Below are positions 43,621 through 55,729 of a stretch of DNA of 64,000 nucleotides, one piece after another. This stretch comes from Asterias rubens (lineage: Eukaryota > Echinodermata > Asteroidea > Forcipulatida > Asteriidae): assembly GCF_902459465.1 (NCBI RefSeq), contig NC_047070.1, positions 13,959,656 to 14,023,655 on the forward strand, read 5' to 3'. Both the position numbers and the translations under genes were made by a program. Numbering within the stretch: the first letter of the stretch is position 1; each line of letters starts with the position of its first letter. The notes under the pieces are model-generated. The model had not been told where the DNA came from and searched no databases. It was given only the letters and a program-made list of their open reading frames with translations.

Positions 43621-44080
43621 ATAAAGTTTGTTTTAATTACAAAAAAAAATTTGAAAGACGAGAGTTCGGTAAACTCTTGTTTTTCAGCATTACATCTCAA
43701 AAATATTCACTACAAACTATATATTTAGTGTTACACAAAACTATAATGTTTTATTTTGCATTTCGATCTTCAACTACACAACACATCCATATCTGTACCA
43801 TACAACCAACTTTATAATTCATCATATAGGTGGTATGCTTTCAGGAATGTTCTGAATTATCTATATAAATAAAGGGTGTTGTTAATCATAAACATGTTTC
43901 CTATTTTTTAAATCTGTAATCAATCTGAAGGGACGAACCACTCAAAATGGGTTAGACTGGTGTCCGCATAAAATCCCCATCAATGTTGTGGCATGTGAGG
44001 TATTCTGTTTGTATAAGTGCTGCAAAAACAGACCACTTTTTGATGTTAGTGAAAAACACCCACAGGGATTTTACATATAC

Positions 44081-44148
44081 CTCTGTTCTGTTGTTTGACA
44101 CTTAGTGGGCACTGTTGCAGGTCTCGAGAATTGACAGGTAGATATCAT
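44081..44148 (-). ncRNA. Putative terminal noncoding exon
   Basis: The acceptor TGTCATTTGCAG precedes ATGATATCTACCTGTCAATT. The downstream border is unsure; a weak donor GTATATG lies at 44080. A second copy of the acceptor block (GTGCTACTTGCAG|ATGATATC) lies at about 49770-49755. Confidence 0.35.
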
Positions 44149-44578
44149 CTGCAAATGACACACCTTCAAAATACAAACAAATAAAATCAACAACACATTA
44201 GTTAAAACAAAATCTTATTCTATCAAATAATAATCCACAAAGGAAACTTACAGAGTAAATTTGTCATCATTTTGGGTAGAACAAAGACAAATTTGCTAGA
44301 GCCCAACAAAACCCTGTGCACCACCAACTGATCAATCTAGCCCTAATTGGCTGTCTTCACACTCCAGACTACCAGTTTAGTTTGTACTAATCAGGCTTGC
44401 CAATATTTTTGATACGGTGGAAATCATATATTCAAACGCCCTGAAATTGTCCCTTGGTTGCCCTTCCCCACGCCCAAACCAAGGGGAAACTATAATAAGA
44501 AATTTGTTTGAATCAAGGAAACTAGGATAAATTTATGAGGAACTAACAACTGCTTCAATGTTCAGGAGTTTGCCTTAC

Positions 44579-44716
44579 CTTTTATCAAGAAGAGAGTAGT
44601 TCATTTTCCAGACTCGTTATACACGAGGAAGCTCATCAACTGCAGGTCTCAGACCCGTACCCCTCCTTGGTTGTTAATGAGTAGATCTCTTTGGAGATGA
44701 CAACCATCACTGTGTC
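44579..44716 (-). ncRNA. Putative 138-nt noncoding exon
   Basis: The acceptor CTTTGTTTGCAG and donor AAAAG|GTAAGG are both strong. It contains CATCTCCAAAGAGATCTACT, resembling CATCTCCAAAGACATCAACC in the plus-strand block at 29133-29227. Confidence 0.48.
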
Positions 44717-45367
44717 CTGCAAACAAAGAACAAAATCATGTTTAAGTACGCTTTACAAAATGTTAATGAATAATTAATGAATAATGGAACACAAATGTAA
44801 TTTGAGATCATCCTTTTCCCATTCATCAATCAATGGTCACACTAACCATTAATTCTTAGAACCGATCAACGGAGGGTAAAACAAAAATTATAATGTTTGT
44901 TTGAGATGTAATAATCACATGAAATAACCAAGATCAATTTCTATACATCCAATATACATGTATACATTGGAAGTAAAGATATTGATATAGGGAAAGGGGA
45001 TAACAGAATATTGAATTCAAGGAGTATTCACCAAGATTTCACTGTGTCCTTGTTTATGCCCACAGCAAGATAGATAACTGTTTAGTGAGGGGAAGTCAAC
45101 CTAATAGATGGTTAATTGGTCAGCAGTTTGGTTTCACCTTGTTTCAGGTCAGCAATGTACTGTTTAGCACAATGTGGATATAAACCAATGTTTACATTTG
45201 GAGTAGAGCCTAAACCCTCATGAGGCCATGGAGGGGGGGGGGGGGAGGGGGGAAGTGAGAAATGACCTTCCAGAGAATTATTCACCAATTAAAGAGGTCT
45301 GGGCTTGGATGGAAATCAGGGTGGAAATCGTGGAGGCCACTCTTGTAATTTGGAACTGCAATTCCCT

Positions 45368-45750
45368 TAAAGTCAATGGAAACAATTGGTTATTACTAAA
45401 AAAATAATTATTGGCATAAATCCTTACTTGGTAACGAGTAATGGGGAGCTGTTGCTAGTGTAAAACATTGTGAGAACCGGCTCCCTCTGAAATAACATAC
45501 ATGTACCGGTGGTTTTCGAGAAAGAAGTAACTTTCCACAAATTTCATTTGAGACCATTTGAGACCTCAGAATTAGATTTTGAAAGCACACAACTTCATGT
45601 GACAAGGGTGTTTTCTTTAATTATTATCTCGCACTTTGACGACCAATTGAGCTCAAATTTTCATAGGTTTGTTATTTTATGCATATATGTTGAGATACAC
45701 CAAGTGAGAAGACATGTCTTCGAAAATTAACAATAGTGTCCAGTGCCTTT
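45368..45750. mobile_element. Foldback/MITE family A copy
   Basis: Complete interior with ends TTAAAGTCAATGGAAACAAT (degraded) and CAATAGTGTCCAGTGCCTTT. It lies in an intron of the putative noncoding transcript. Confidence 0.8.
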
Positions 45751-45953
45751 CAGGCATGGGTGAAAGAGAAATATTTCCTTGAATTAAATCCAAATCCTGC
45801 TCTTCATTGAGATTTCACGGTGGTTTCAAATTAGAGATTTTTCATACCAGGAAAAAATAATTACTTCAAATCATGCTCAAAGCCTATTATTATCAAAATA
45901 TCCCAAATCAACTCTCTAATACATTTCAAATTGATGCTTTTTCGTAAATTTAC

Positions 45954-46050
45954 CTGTTGATGGGGAAGACATTGTTGAGTTCTTAGCTGGGCTGTATTCC
46001 CATCAAGCATCTACTTCTGGAGAGGTAGACTTCATATGACAATGGTGTGT
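45954..46050 (-). ncRNA. Repeated noncoding exon, copy 3
   Basis: 97 nt between acceptor ATAGCTACAG and donor GTAAATTTA. Very similar to copy 2, including the AATGTCTTC...CATCRACAG end. All frames are closed by stops. Confidence 0.52.
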
Positions 46051-46429
46051 CTGTAGCTATAGCCTAAATTGGAATAAAATATAAACAATATTTTGTGAAA
46101 GGGAAACTACTGATTAGGTTTATAAGGTGTTTAAAAAAAGATATAAAGGAAGCTTGAGGATTTTTCAAAAGGAAACTATTATGTGAGCTTTCAAAGCACT
46201 GATGAGGGAAGCAAATCATGGTGGCGTAAACTTGCCGCCAAACCATATCACACACACAGATGCAAGCCCCCCTTTCACTGCGAGTGTTCTTTGTTCTTTT
46301 ACATGTGTTACAAACAACAAGACCTACAGCTGTATGCACATTCAAGAGAACAGGCCTCGACCTCTACAGCGGCCCCCAGCGGCCAGTGCCGCGATGCCCC
46401 AGCGAATTGCCGTGAAGCCCTTTTAAAAA

Positions 46430-46990
46430 TCACGTACCTTACGGCCACTTGGCCGTTGTGCCCTTTTCCATTGATTCCATAACATTATTTATTCGAAAAT
46501 GTTATTTAATGTTAACATTGTGATCCATTTAATTTATATGGAGGTAAAATTCGGAACGTACGATCCCGCACACTAGTTTTCACAATGTTTTTCTGTGCAA
46601 TAAAAAATGTGTCGAGAACGTGGCATGGTAACCATATCAAACGTAGTTGAGCTGTTTACTGTTAAGAACGCAGCACCAGACTACTCCAATGTATAAACTC
46701 GCTACAAGTCCCTACACTAAATTACGCATTTTCGCACTGATTTTGTCTATTGAGATCTGTATTTGTAGCGGATGGGGCGGGGGAGGCGCGCGGCCGGGGG
46801 CTGGATACAGTCTATGTTTTTCCCCTGGCTATTTCGCTGGTGTCCAAGGCTTGTACTGGATTAATGTTTGTGACCCACCACTACCAGTGGCCTTGGTGCC
46901 CTTCCAGTTGGCCTTGGTGCCCCTTTCTTTTTTAGAGTGTTTGAGGCCAAGTGGCCTTGCCCCTCTAAAGCTAAAGGTTGAGGCCTGAGA
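46430..46990. repeat. GCCTTGGTGCCC-type repeat cluster
   Basis: GGCCACTTGGCCGTTGTGCCC and GGCCTTGGTGCCCTTCCAGT blocks recur. Same family as 23170 and 24885. Open frames here come from this repeat and a GC-rich patch at 46765-46800. Confidence 0.5.
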
Positions 46991-47093
46991 GAATGAAGCA
47001 GATGTGTCCTTCTCTTCAAAAGGACACAAGTGCCACAACACCCAGTGGTAGTGGTTACAAAACAACATCAAATTTTAACAAACTCTCAAGTTG

Positions 47094-47470
47094 AAGGCAG
47101 TGGACACTGTTGGTAATTACTAAAAATAATTATTAGCATAAACCCTCACTTGGTAACGAGTATTGGGGACAGGTTGATAATATAAAACATTGTGAGAAAC
47201 AGCAACCTCTGAAGTAACGTAATTTTTGATAAAGAAGTTATTTTCATGGAATTTGATTTCGAGACCTCAGATTTAGAAATGGAGGTCTCGAAATTACGCA
47301 TCTGAAAGCACACATTCGTGTAACAAGGGTGTTTTTTCTTTCATTATTATCTCGCAACTTTGACGACAATTGAGCTAATTCACAGGTTTGTTATTTTATG
47401 CATATATTGAGATACACCAAGTGAGAAGACTGGTCTTTGACAAATACTTATAGTGTCCAGTGTCTTTAAA
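47094..47470. mobile_element. Foldback/MITE family A copy
   Basis: GAAGGCAGTGGACACTGTTG and TATAGTGTCCAGTGTCTTTAA are inverted ends. Its right end is 16 bp from the donor of the repeated exon at 47486. Confidence 0.82.
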
Positions 47471-47485
47471 GGTTTATAAATTTAC

Positions 47486-47583
47486 CTGTCGATGAAGAAG
47501 ACATCATTGAATCTTGAAGCTGGGCTGCATTCCAATCATGTATCTTCTTCTGGAGAGGTAGACTTCATCTGTCAATAGAGTGT
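47486..47583 (-). ncRNA. Repeated noncoding exon, copy 2
   Basis: 98 nt between acceptor TTCCCATCTGCAG and donor GTAAATTTA. It shares AGTCTACCTCTCCAGAAG and TGCAGCCCAGCTTCAAGATT with its siblings. Confidence 0.52.
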
Positions 47584-47942
47584 CTGCAGATGGGAACAAA
47601 ATATAAACAACATTCTGTGAAAGGGGTGTGTTATTGTTTTGCTTTAGTTGCAGAAACAAAAGAGAACACCATAAAGGCAGCTTGTGGTACCAAACACTAC
47701 ACGTTTCAAAGATGGCATAATTTCCCCCTGGGGGTGTATAAATTGTTTTGTGGGGTTTCAGTGACGATATCACTCCTTTGGGGGTGGATCTCTGTGTACT
47801 TTAACATTGGTGCAGGTTTTCTATAACATTTTACAATTACAGTTTAATGTACATTTGTCACGAAAAAAGGAAATCTACCAATTTCCTGGCAACTGTTTTG
47901 TCACACAACTAATTAATATGAGAAATTGACACGCTATTACTA

Positions 47943-48345
47943 TTGTGTCGTGGCTGGGTGGTTAAGACCACCGAGTTCAAACTCTGGTGTTTCTGATCAG
48001 CAGAGTGTTGGTTCAAATCCCCAGCCGTGACACTTGTGTCCTTAAGCAAGACATTTAACCATTGCTTCGTCCATCGGTTGGGATGTAAAGCCGTTGGCCC
48101 ATGTGTTGTGTAACGCATGTAAAAGAACCCAGTCACTTATCGAAAAGAGAAGGGGTTCGCCCCGGTGTTCCTGCGGCTGCTGTATGCCCCGTAGCACCTT
48201 GTAAACCCTTATAAGGTGCTTAATAATACGGTCTCAGAATTCATCGCTGCAATAACCTATAAATCTTTCTGTACATACTGGGCGCCTTGAGTACCTTGTT
48301 TGGTAGATACGTGCGCTATATAAGACTTTGATATTATTATTATTT
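47943..48345 (+). mobile_element. Full-length tRNA-derived SINE
   Basis: The tRNA-like head (about 47943-48031) has GTGGCTGGGTGGTTAAGA and GGTTCAAATCCCCAGCC. The body has AAGAGAAGGGGTTCGCCC and AAGGTGCTTAATAATACG. The tail has GCGCTATATAAGACTTTGAT followed by (ATT)n. Best-preserved copy of this family here. Confidence 0.85.
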
Positions 48346-48668
48346 GACATGGGAGGTAAAGCTTACAGCCAAGGTTAAGCAAATTCAAGAGAAATTGAAT
48401 TTCCTACAATTTCTCAGAAGAGATAAAATAACTAAAGCATTTATTGTCTTTGCACGGTTAAATCATGATTTCATTGTGACAAGCAGTCTAAAACATAGCA
48501 ATAATTATTTCAAAATATTTCAGAATGACCAGTGATAAGAAGTTGAATCCGGGAATAAACCTAGTTGGTCGTGTTACATATTTTCCTCAGAGACTATTAT
48601 CATTAAACTGGATGACTGGATGTCCAATATCTTTTGATGTATCTCAAAATGCTTGTTCATCTATTTAC

Positions 48669-48763
48669 CTTCTGTTGGTGCAGTCATCATTGAATCACAA
48701 GCTGGGCTGTATCTCCATCATGCAGCTACCTCTGAAGAGGTTGGACTTCATCTGACAGTGAGT
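48669..48763 (-). ncRNA. Repeated noncoding exon, copy 1
   Basis: 95 nt between acceptor GTTAGCTGCAG and donor GTAAATAG. It shares CAGATGAAGTCCAACCTCTT and GATACAGCCCAGCTT with copies 2 and 3. Stops occur in all frames. Confidence 0.5.
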
Positions 48764-49052
48764 CTGCAGCTAACCTAAATGTAAAGACAATAAAAACAAT
48801 TATATAAAAGGGAATATCTACCAATGAGGTCTTCAAGGCGCTTGAACAAAGAGCAAAACAAAGATAGACTGATCGACTTTTGTTGAAGAGATTGACAAAA
48901 AAACATAAATTGAAGCGAGTGATCCGGAACCAGTGACTGTTATTTATTGTTAATTATTATGGACACGAACAATAAAGAATGTATGCCCGAATTTCAGCTT
49001 CTTAAACTGGGTAAAAGAATATTAACAAGAATTAATTGGAAATCTTGGAAAA

Positions 49053-49175
49053 GTTTCCGTATGGCGCCACCACTTTTTCATTCGATATGAAATAATATAA
49101 TAGGAAGTTATTTACTTGATTGATATATCCCTTTTTGTAAAAATGAGTGAAAAAGTGGTGGCGCCATACGGAAAA
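49053..49175. mobile_element. Palindromic MITE, inverted relative to 18273-18393
   Basis: TTTCCGTATGGCGCCACCAC at both ends (inverted), with the interior TTGATTGATATATCCCTTTT equal to the complement of the interior at 18273-18393. Confidence 0.88.
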
Positions 49176-49465
49176 TTATCCGAAATCTTTTCGCAATGTT
49201 GAGAAGCTTTATACCCAGGATACGAAGTGACTTGGGTACGAAGTGACCGAAATCACAGTGCAACGGAGGCTTGTGTGTCCTACTACCAACCACGTGCCGG
49301 GGTTCGGACGCACTTCCCCGGCAGCGTGCTCCCCGGCACCCGCTCAACAAGTTCGGAGTTGGAATTGACATCGGGGTCAAAGTTACCCCTCACGTATCTT
49401 CAAATTCTTAATAAGAAAACTTATAACATAAAACCAGCATTATCACAATCAAATAAGCAACTCAC

Positions 49466-49570
49466 CATTACAGTTTTGTGGAAGTTGTGTCCTCAGAATT
49501 CGGTAAAAACTTGAATTATTTGAGAACAAGCCACAGCAACTTCTGACTCAATCAGTATGTCTTTAAAAAT
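49466..49570 (-). ncRNA. Putative first exon of the minus-strand noncoding transcript
   Basis: AACTGTAATG|GTGAGT gives a good donor at 49465-49460. The upstream border is open: GCCGCCATTTTTAAAGACA (minus strand) at about 49577-49558 contains a YY1-type GCCGCCATTTT box, common at transcription starts. I place the start near it by inference. Confidence 0.4.
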
Positions 49571-49899
49571 GGCGGCTAGCCTTGTGTCATGTGATCTTGC
49601 AAGGGGGCCGGGCTTTCACAAACAACTAATAAATTTGCATAACAAAAGCAAAGTGTTCTCATTGGACAACACATTATTGGTCACCGACGGTTTGGGGTCA
49701 TGAGTTTTTATCAGAGGAGGGGTGTGGGGGTCGAGGGGGGTTGGATCTAGAGTTTGATATCATCTGCAAGTAGCACACCTCAAACGCAAATTTTGATGAA
49801 TATTATAATTTTATCGTTTGTTAATTAATAATGGTAATAACAGTGTGGGGAATGGGTCTTCACTGTGTATTAATGACCTTGGTTGGTGGCTTGCTGCTG

Positions 49900-50130
49900 T
49901 TAAGGACCTTTACCTTTGGCTTGGTCAATCAACAGCAGCCATCCACCACTCTGGACACAATCTCATAAAGCCCGTAAGCACATCAAACATGCTAAGCACA
50001 AAAACAAAAAAACTGTTGCTTCAACAAAAGTACAAATACATTTACCATTACAGCAACTGGTACCCTGGTTTATTCTTGCTTTGTCAAGAAATTTGCTAAC
50101 AGAATTTTCTGCTTATAAGCTTCCTGAAAT
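49900..50130. repeat. AGCACA-type dispersed repeat
   Basis: AAGCCCGTAAGCACATC and TTTGCTAACAGAATTTTCTG resemble the MITE interiors at 43300-43563. A 150-codon plus-strand frame overlaps it and is not believable as a gene. Confidence 0.4.
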
Positions 50131-50479
50131 TGAGCCCAAGGCCTTCCTAATGATTGCGTGCTTAGCAGAAATGAGAAGGATATACCCGGCAACTTTATAC
50201 TTGATAGGCCTACATGGTATTGAGGCTGGGAACCTTATTCTAAATTTTATTAGTAAGCATATTTTTGTTGTGCTACTGCTTAACATCTTTAAGAAATACA
50301 GCCTAGGCCATTACCACGCATTTAAGTCCAGCTCCACTCACCTCCATTTCCATTTGAAGGGGCTATAGGTACCTCACTCATCCGGGCCACCAGAGGTTGC
50401 GCCCAACGCAAACCAAGACTATTTCTCTGACAATACAACAGACTAGACCAACTTAATTCAAAAGTTGGAATGATGAAAA

Positions 50480-53400
50480 TAGTTTTTTATTAATTTTTGT
50501 TTTAGATGCATTCAATAGATCGGTTCATTTAACAAACTACATTTATTCATAGCAATTATAACTACATTAATCTCTTAGAATAACCACAATGTCCCATAAC
50601 ACAATATTTGTCAACCAACAATTCTACAGTCATTTGTCTTGTCCATATTGAAAGATGGACTTTACAAGTATGGTCATCTCAGTTAAACTCAATATTATTA
50701 ACAAGCAACTTGATTAATTAATCAGTTTTTAATAAACATCCATTGAATTTTAAACAAATAAACCTGTATTTCGTTATTATTTTTTGTGGTTTATCTTTTT
50801 TGTATTTTTTTCACAACTTACAACAATAACTTTTGAGATTTATGTTACAAAATCTGTAAAAACCATCTATTCCTTTGCAGATTGGACAAATAAAAGTTAA
50901 ACATAATTGTCTTTGAAAAGATTTTGTTTAAAACAATTAAACTATTAGAAAATGGCAAATATTTAAAGAAGACATCTAAGAAGATGTTTAAGGAGATGGG
51001 GTTATTTATTAGTATCGGTATCTAAGATATTGAATGCCAACTTGTTGAACATCAAATGTTGAGGTGGCAGACCTATTAGCTAATTCTTAGAAAAAGGAAA
51101 GTGTGTGTATTACTTCCCTGAGATCTGTGTGAAAACCACAGGCATATTGTGGGTTTGGAATCGACCCAACAACCTTTGCTTACAGATGTTAAAATAAATC
51201 TTTACCATTCTGCAATAATATTGGATCAAACTCTTGTGTATTTGATTGTTGTATAATCTATCACACTTTTAAGTTGGTACAATTTACAAAGAACAACTCA
51301 AACGTCTGGAGAATAACATAATTTCTTATCTCATATCTTACCCTCTTATCTTCCAAAGAAACATAAGTGACTGAATACCAGTCTATTTGGGTTTAAAGTG
51401 GATGGAAGTCTAGTTGATAAATGGGTCTATGTATGAATAATCAACTTCAGCAACATATACAAACAGTGTTCCATTTTGACATGAAATCAAATGTTTGAAG
51501 GTTTGAAGTTAAACAATTTCTCTAATTTCTCATACAATTTCTGACCAAATCATTAAGATCCCCATAAATCCGAGATAAAATATGCCAAGCTAAGCAGTTA
51601 ATTAAATGCTCAGCAGGATTCTATCACACAATCAAGTGCAATAAGCCTCTACAAAGCAAGCGACATTTTAAAAACAAATCTAAGATAATAACTAATGAAA
51701 TCATAACCATACAGTGAATTTGCCTTTCGGGTTAAAAAATTATACAAAGCTAAAGATAAATTCATCATAAACATATCTTTAAGAAATTCCACAGTACAAT
51801 CGACTCACAAATAATCTCATGTAATGCTAGACTTGTGGACAAGTCATTAATGGTAACCTTGTATAGTTTTTTGGAGACTATTTACGGCTTGACAAGGATT
51901 GCTTGATAATACTTGTGGGACTTTGTGGAAACCTGAATTTTAAATCCCACTCAGTGTTGTCTTGAAGTTAGTACATTTCTACTTTGCTTTGCACACAACG
52001 TAAAGTTCTACATATGAAATGTGCTTCTTAAACACCAATAACAACATGTGCGTAGAGAAAAATCAATCCAATTCATACCTTTACAATTTCTACAATACAA
52101 AGCAATAAATGACATTTTGGGTGATCTAAAATTAGCTAAATAAAACTGGCTTGAGCAACACAGAGCATGGGTTTCTGCCTGGTAGGGTTTTAACACACAG
52201 TGGTATGGAGCAATGAGGTTCGTTAAGTTGACCCATTAGTAATTTCACTTCAAACTGCTAAACGTCTACAAAGATATATGTTCGCTAGAATCCATCACTG
52301 TACCTTTTCGCTGTTGATACATACAATTTAAACACAATGTAATAAAAACAAATTCAGAAAACGAAATTTCAGAAGAATTGTACTCGATGACACTTAGTTT
52401 TGAACTAAGCCTGGTCTGACCAATTGGGCAATTATTGCATCATCGGTATATTGCCATGAACTGTTTCTCACATTTCAGATAAAAATTTAAAAATAAAAAT
52501 AAAAACAATTCACTATGAATTATTTTTCACCTGTTTTCCTGCAATTTGTCTTTAGGAAACTTCAGATTTTAAAAACAACCATCAAAATACTTCACAGTAC
52601 AACAAATTATATTGTTCAAAATATTTCATTTCTGTCTTCCTTAAGACACAGTGTACTTTTAAAGTTTGTTTATATTTTGTTTCACAATAAAACTTCCAAT
52701 GTAAATAGAACTTTCTTTTTGTTATTTTATAAAACTATTTGTAAACTATATAATTTGGCAATGAGATGTAATAATTCATTTTTTTTTAAGGAACATGAAG
52801 CTACGATGAATACATTTTCAATCGCTTACACGACAACAAAACCTAAAACACTCAAGGAATGTCAAATCAGAACACGTGCAGGATCGGCACAAAATGGTTG
52901 GCAAAACAGACAAATAAATGGACTAAAATTGAAATAACAGAAATATGGTAACATCAAACCGAAGAAGTGAAATAGAAAGAATTGTCTATGTGAAACTTAA
53001 AATCAAGCAACACATCTAACACAACAGGACCAAACTCTTTTCTGGACAGTGACGAGAAATGAATCCAGAATCATTATTCAAATCAAGGATTGAATTGTAA
53101 TATGATGTTCAATCGATGATGAGAGTTGCAATCCTGGTTCACCAGTTATGATAACCTCATCATTTTTTAAACCAACAATAAAGATGTTTCGAGATACTGT
53201 TTTGGTATTCTACCAGGCTTTTTGTAGACTCATTTAGAGAGTATTTACAGAAGTGCATATTCTCTTAAAGATGGCGCTTATGAATTTTTGGAAAAATACA
53301 AACTTCTTGAGCCCTTTTCTTGATGTATGATTTGATGAATTTGAAGACATTGATCCTGTTGTGTGATGTGGCAGCTCAAGCATACCAACTCTTCATAATA

Positions 53401-53618
53401 TGCATAAACAAAATGGGGTTGAGGTAAACATACAAAGTACGAACCAAAATTCTTTCAAATGCCACTTTGTATAAATTGAAAATGCCAGACTCTTACTTTA
53501 TCTTTAATTGTTCATTTTTGTTTATTTTGTGGACAAGTTGCTTTTGACACTTTATAGATGTCCACACGTTACCCGGCATTCAATCAAATGAAACAGGGAT
53601 TGGCTTTATTGAATGGCT
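50480..53618 (-). other. Repeat-poor AT-rich stretch, possible NDRG-like 3' UTR
   Basis: No foldbacks or SINEs are seen over about 3.1 kb, in contrast with the rest of the window. Minus-strand AATAAA signals occur at several places, for example 53607-53602 and near 50497. A long 3' UTR of the gene ending at 53619 would explain the lack of insertions, but this is inference. No ORF is credible. Confidence 0.4.
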
Positions 53619-53779
53619 TCACTTTGCCGCTGCAGCGGTCTCATGATCAGCTGACTTCAAGTGATGATCCGCGTGGGGCTGGTCCATTTCAGACATACTC
53701 ATGCTGTGGGAACGCTTCTCTTTAGGGGTTTCACCGAGGGATGCTGCTCGGCCTAAACGGGTCAGCGGGAGCGACGGTA
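53619..53779 (-). CDS. NDRG: NDRG-like alternative last exon, distal
   Basis: Acceptor GTTGCATGCAG. It encodes PSLPLTRLGRAASLGETPKE, then a Ser/Met/His-rich stretch and ETAAAAK, stop TGA at 53621-53619. An AATAAA follows 12 bases after the stop (53607-53602); further signals lie far downstream. Confidence 0.85.
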
Positions 53780-55695
53780 CTGCATGCAACACAAACACAA
53801 AACAAAGCACTCTTTTTAATGAAGAATATGAAGCACACTACAGCACTACATGATAATACTGCAATTAATATTCAATGATCATTCCATACTATAATCTGGA
53901 TGCAAGCATCAAGGGGGTATTTCCAATTCAAAGTTTTGCAACCTCCTACCTTTCACCCAACCTCCCCACAGCAAGATCAGATCAAGCAATTCTAAATCAG
54001 CATGAACAATACTTTAATACCACTTTAAGAAACCAAGTAGTTTGTAAAGCATTAGGAATACTGAGATGATTTTATCAACCATTGACAGGCTTTTTTGATA
54101 TATACTTGTCATCATAGTGAAGTTTCTCTTTCCTATAATAAGTGCTGTATTACATACATTCCATTAAGGATAAAATGAAAGATTAACCGTAGATATTTAC
54201 AATGTCGGACCAATTGACTGAAACAGTGAGATGGATTGAGATATGTGGAGTCCCAATGAGTGTATGCTTTCTTGGCCTTATCCTGGCCTTAATTGCGGTG
54301 TACATGACTCTATGTCTTGCATCTCCATACTGAAGATACAGGCCTGTACAGTGACTATCTAGGCTTGAGAAGCCATCCGTGTTAGTTCGCAAGTTGTTAC
54401 CTCGTCTACTAACACGGTCGGCGATTTATGGGAGTCAAATGTTTGACTCCCATAATGGCCGACCGTGTTAGTTCGCAAAGTAAAAGGAAAACCACGCAAT
54501 TTCAAGGCAAATTTGTGTGGATCATTGTATTCTACTTTTAAATGATCTTTCTAACCATATGCATTTTATAGCAAACGCTTTTCAAAGACCAACTCGACCG
54601 ATCCAAGGCAGTGTGTTCATTTAAGATACATGTACATAGATTATGAAGGTGCTATGAATGATTTTGTGCTTTATGAAAAAGGTTTGTAAAATGAATACAT
54701 TCAATAATGAGCGCAAGTCAACCACAGCAGTAGCTTCAATTTCAAACACGGTCACATTTCACAGAGCTCGTTGGTAGAGAGTTTGCTTTTTCTCTCCCAA
54801 ACTGACGTCAATAAGAAAGGAAATAGTCACGAATAGTACAGTATCACTAGGCATTTAGGCTGGTACCCCTTTACTGCTGAGTCAATTTCCCTGTGTGAAG
54901 TGTCTCTTTGAATTGGATGCCGTCCTCATAGGGAAACAAGCATGAAACTATTCTGCACATTGTCAGAAGCAAATTCATATATCTAGACTACAATGAGCAA
55001 GCATCACCTAGTATTCTAGATGAATTGTACTTATCCACACAGCTATGCAAACCAAAATCTTATCAATCGATATCAAGATAACTTATCAAGACATCTTATC
55101 GAGACATCTTATTGAGACATCTTACCAAGACTTCATATTAATACAACTTCTTAAGACATCTTATTTAGTTAAGTTAATTTCCTTGAATTTTAGAGACACA
55201 ACTGCCAATGATTCAATAAAAAAAGCTATTGACCAAAGAAATACGAGAGACGTTTGTGATGAAACAACATGTTGAAGGGTCTGGGTACTTTTGACACAAT
55301 GTCCACAGATTTACATAAAACTTTATCATTTTGAAGATAATGACAATAGAAAGCTTTCCTTAAAATATCACTTGCTGAGGTGCTGTAGATTTTGAGAAAT
55401 GAGTAAAACAATGTCACAACAGCTATTTTAGTGTAAAAAGGTATTAACCAGTTTTGGTATCTTACCATAACATAACCATAACTGGTTAATACCTTTTTAC
55501 TTGCAAAATAATTTTCTGGAGTGAGACGATAAATATTTGTGTGACTTGTTTTAGTACTCATTTCTACTAGCTAACTGAGTAAGTTGAATGTAAATCTGTG
55601 GTTATATGATTTGTGTTACAAAAAGTACCCAGATCCCTTAAGGTGCGCTGAATCAAGTACAATGTTGACTTAACTTTGGAAATTATATACATGTA

Positions 55696-55729
<34 letters not shown>

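Larger units (their letters stand above)
44081..49570 (-). ncRNA. Putative multi-exon long noncoding RNA with repeated exons
   Basis: Six exon-like blocks with GT-AG borders lie on the minus strand: about 49570-49466, 48763-48669, 47583-47486, 46050-45954, 44716-44579 and 44148-44081. The three at 48763, 47583 and 46050 are clearly homologous to each other, sharing GATGAAGTCYACCTCTYCAG and ATGGRRATRCAGCCCAGCT and the donor context AG|GTAAAT. All three frames of each of these contain stops, so I treat the transcript as noncoding. The introns hold family A foldbacks, a SINE and a palindromic MITE. No RNA evidence is available; the exon pattern alone is the support. Confidence 0.5.

Noticed and set aside
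46183..46988. Open frames of 74-113 codons on the plus strand
   Set aside because: They arise from GC-rich repeat blocks (GCCTTGGTGCCC family) and overlap in different frames without any protein signature.
49916..50368. 150-codon open frame
   Set aside because: It overlaps a dispersed AGCACA-type repeat and has low-complexity, AT-driven composition without motifs or splice signals.
52515..52937. 140-codon open frame
   Set aside because: Phe/Lys/Asn-rich translation typical of AT-rich noncoding DNA; it lies antisense to the probable NDRG-like 3' UTR.
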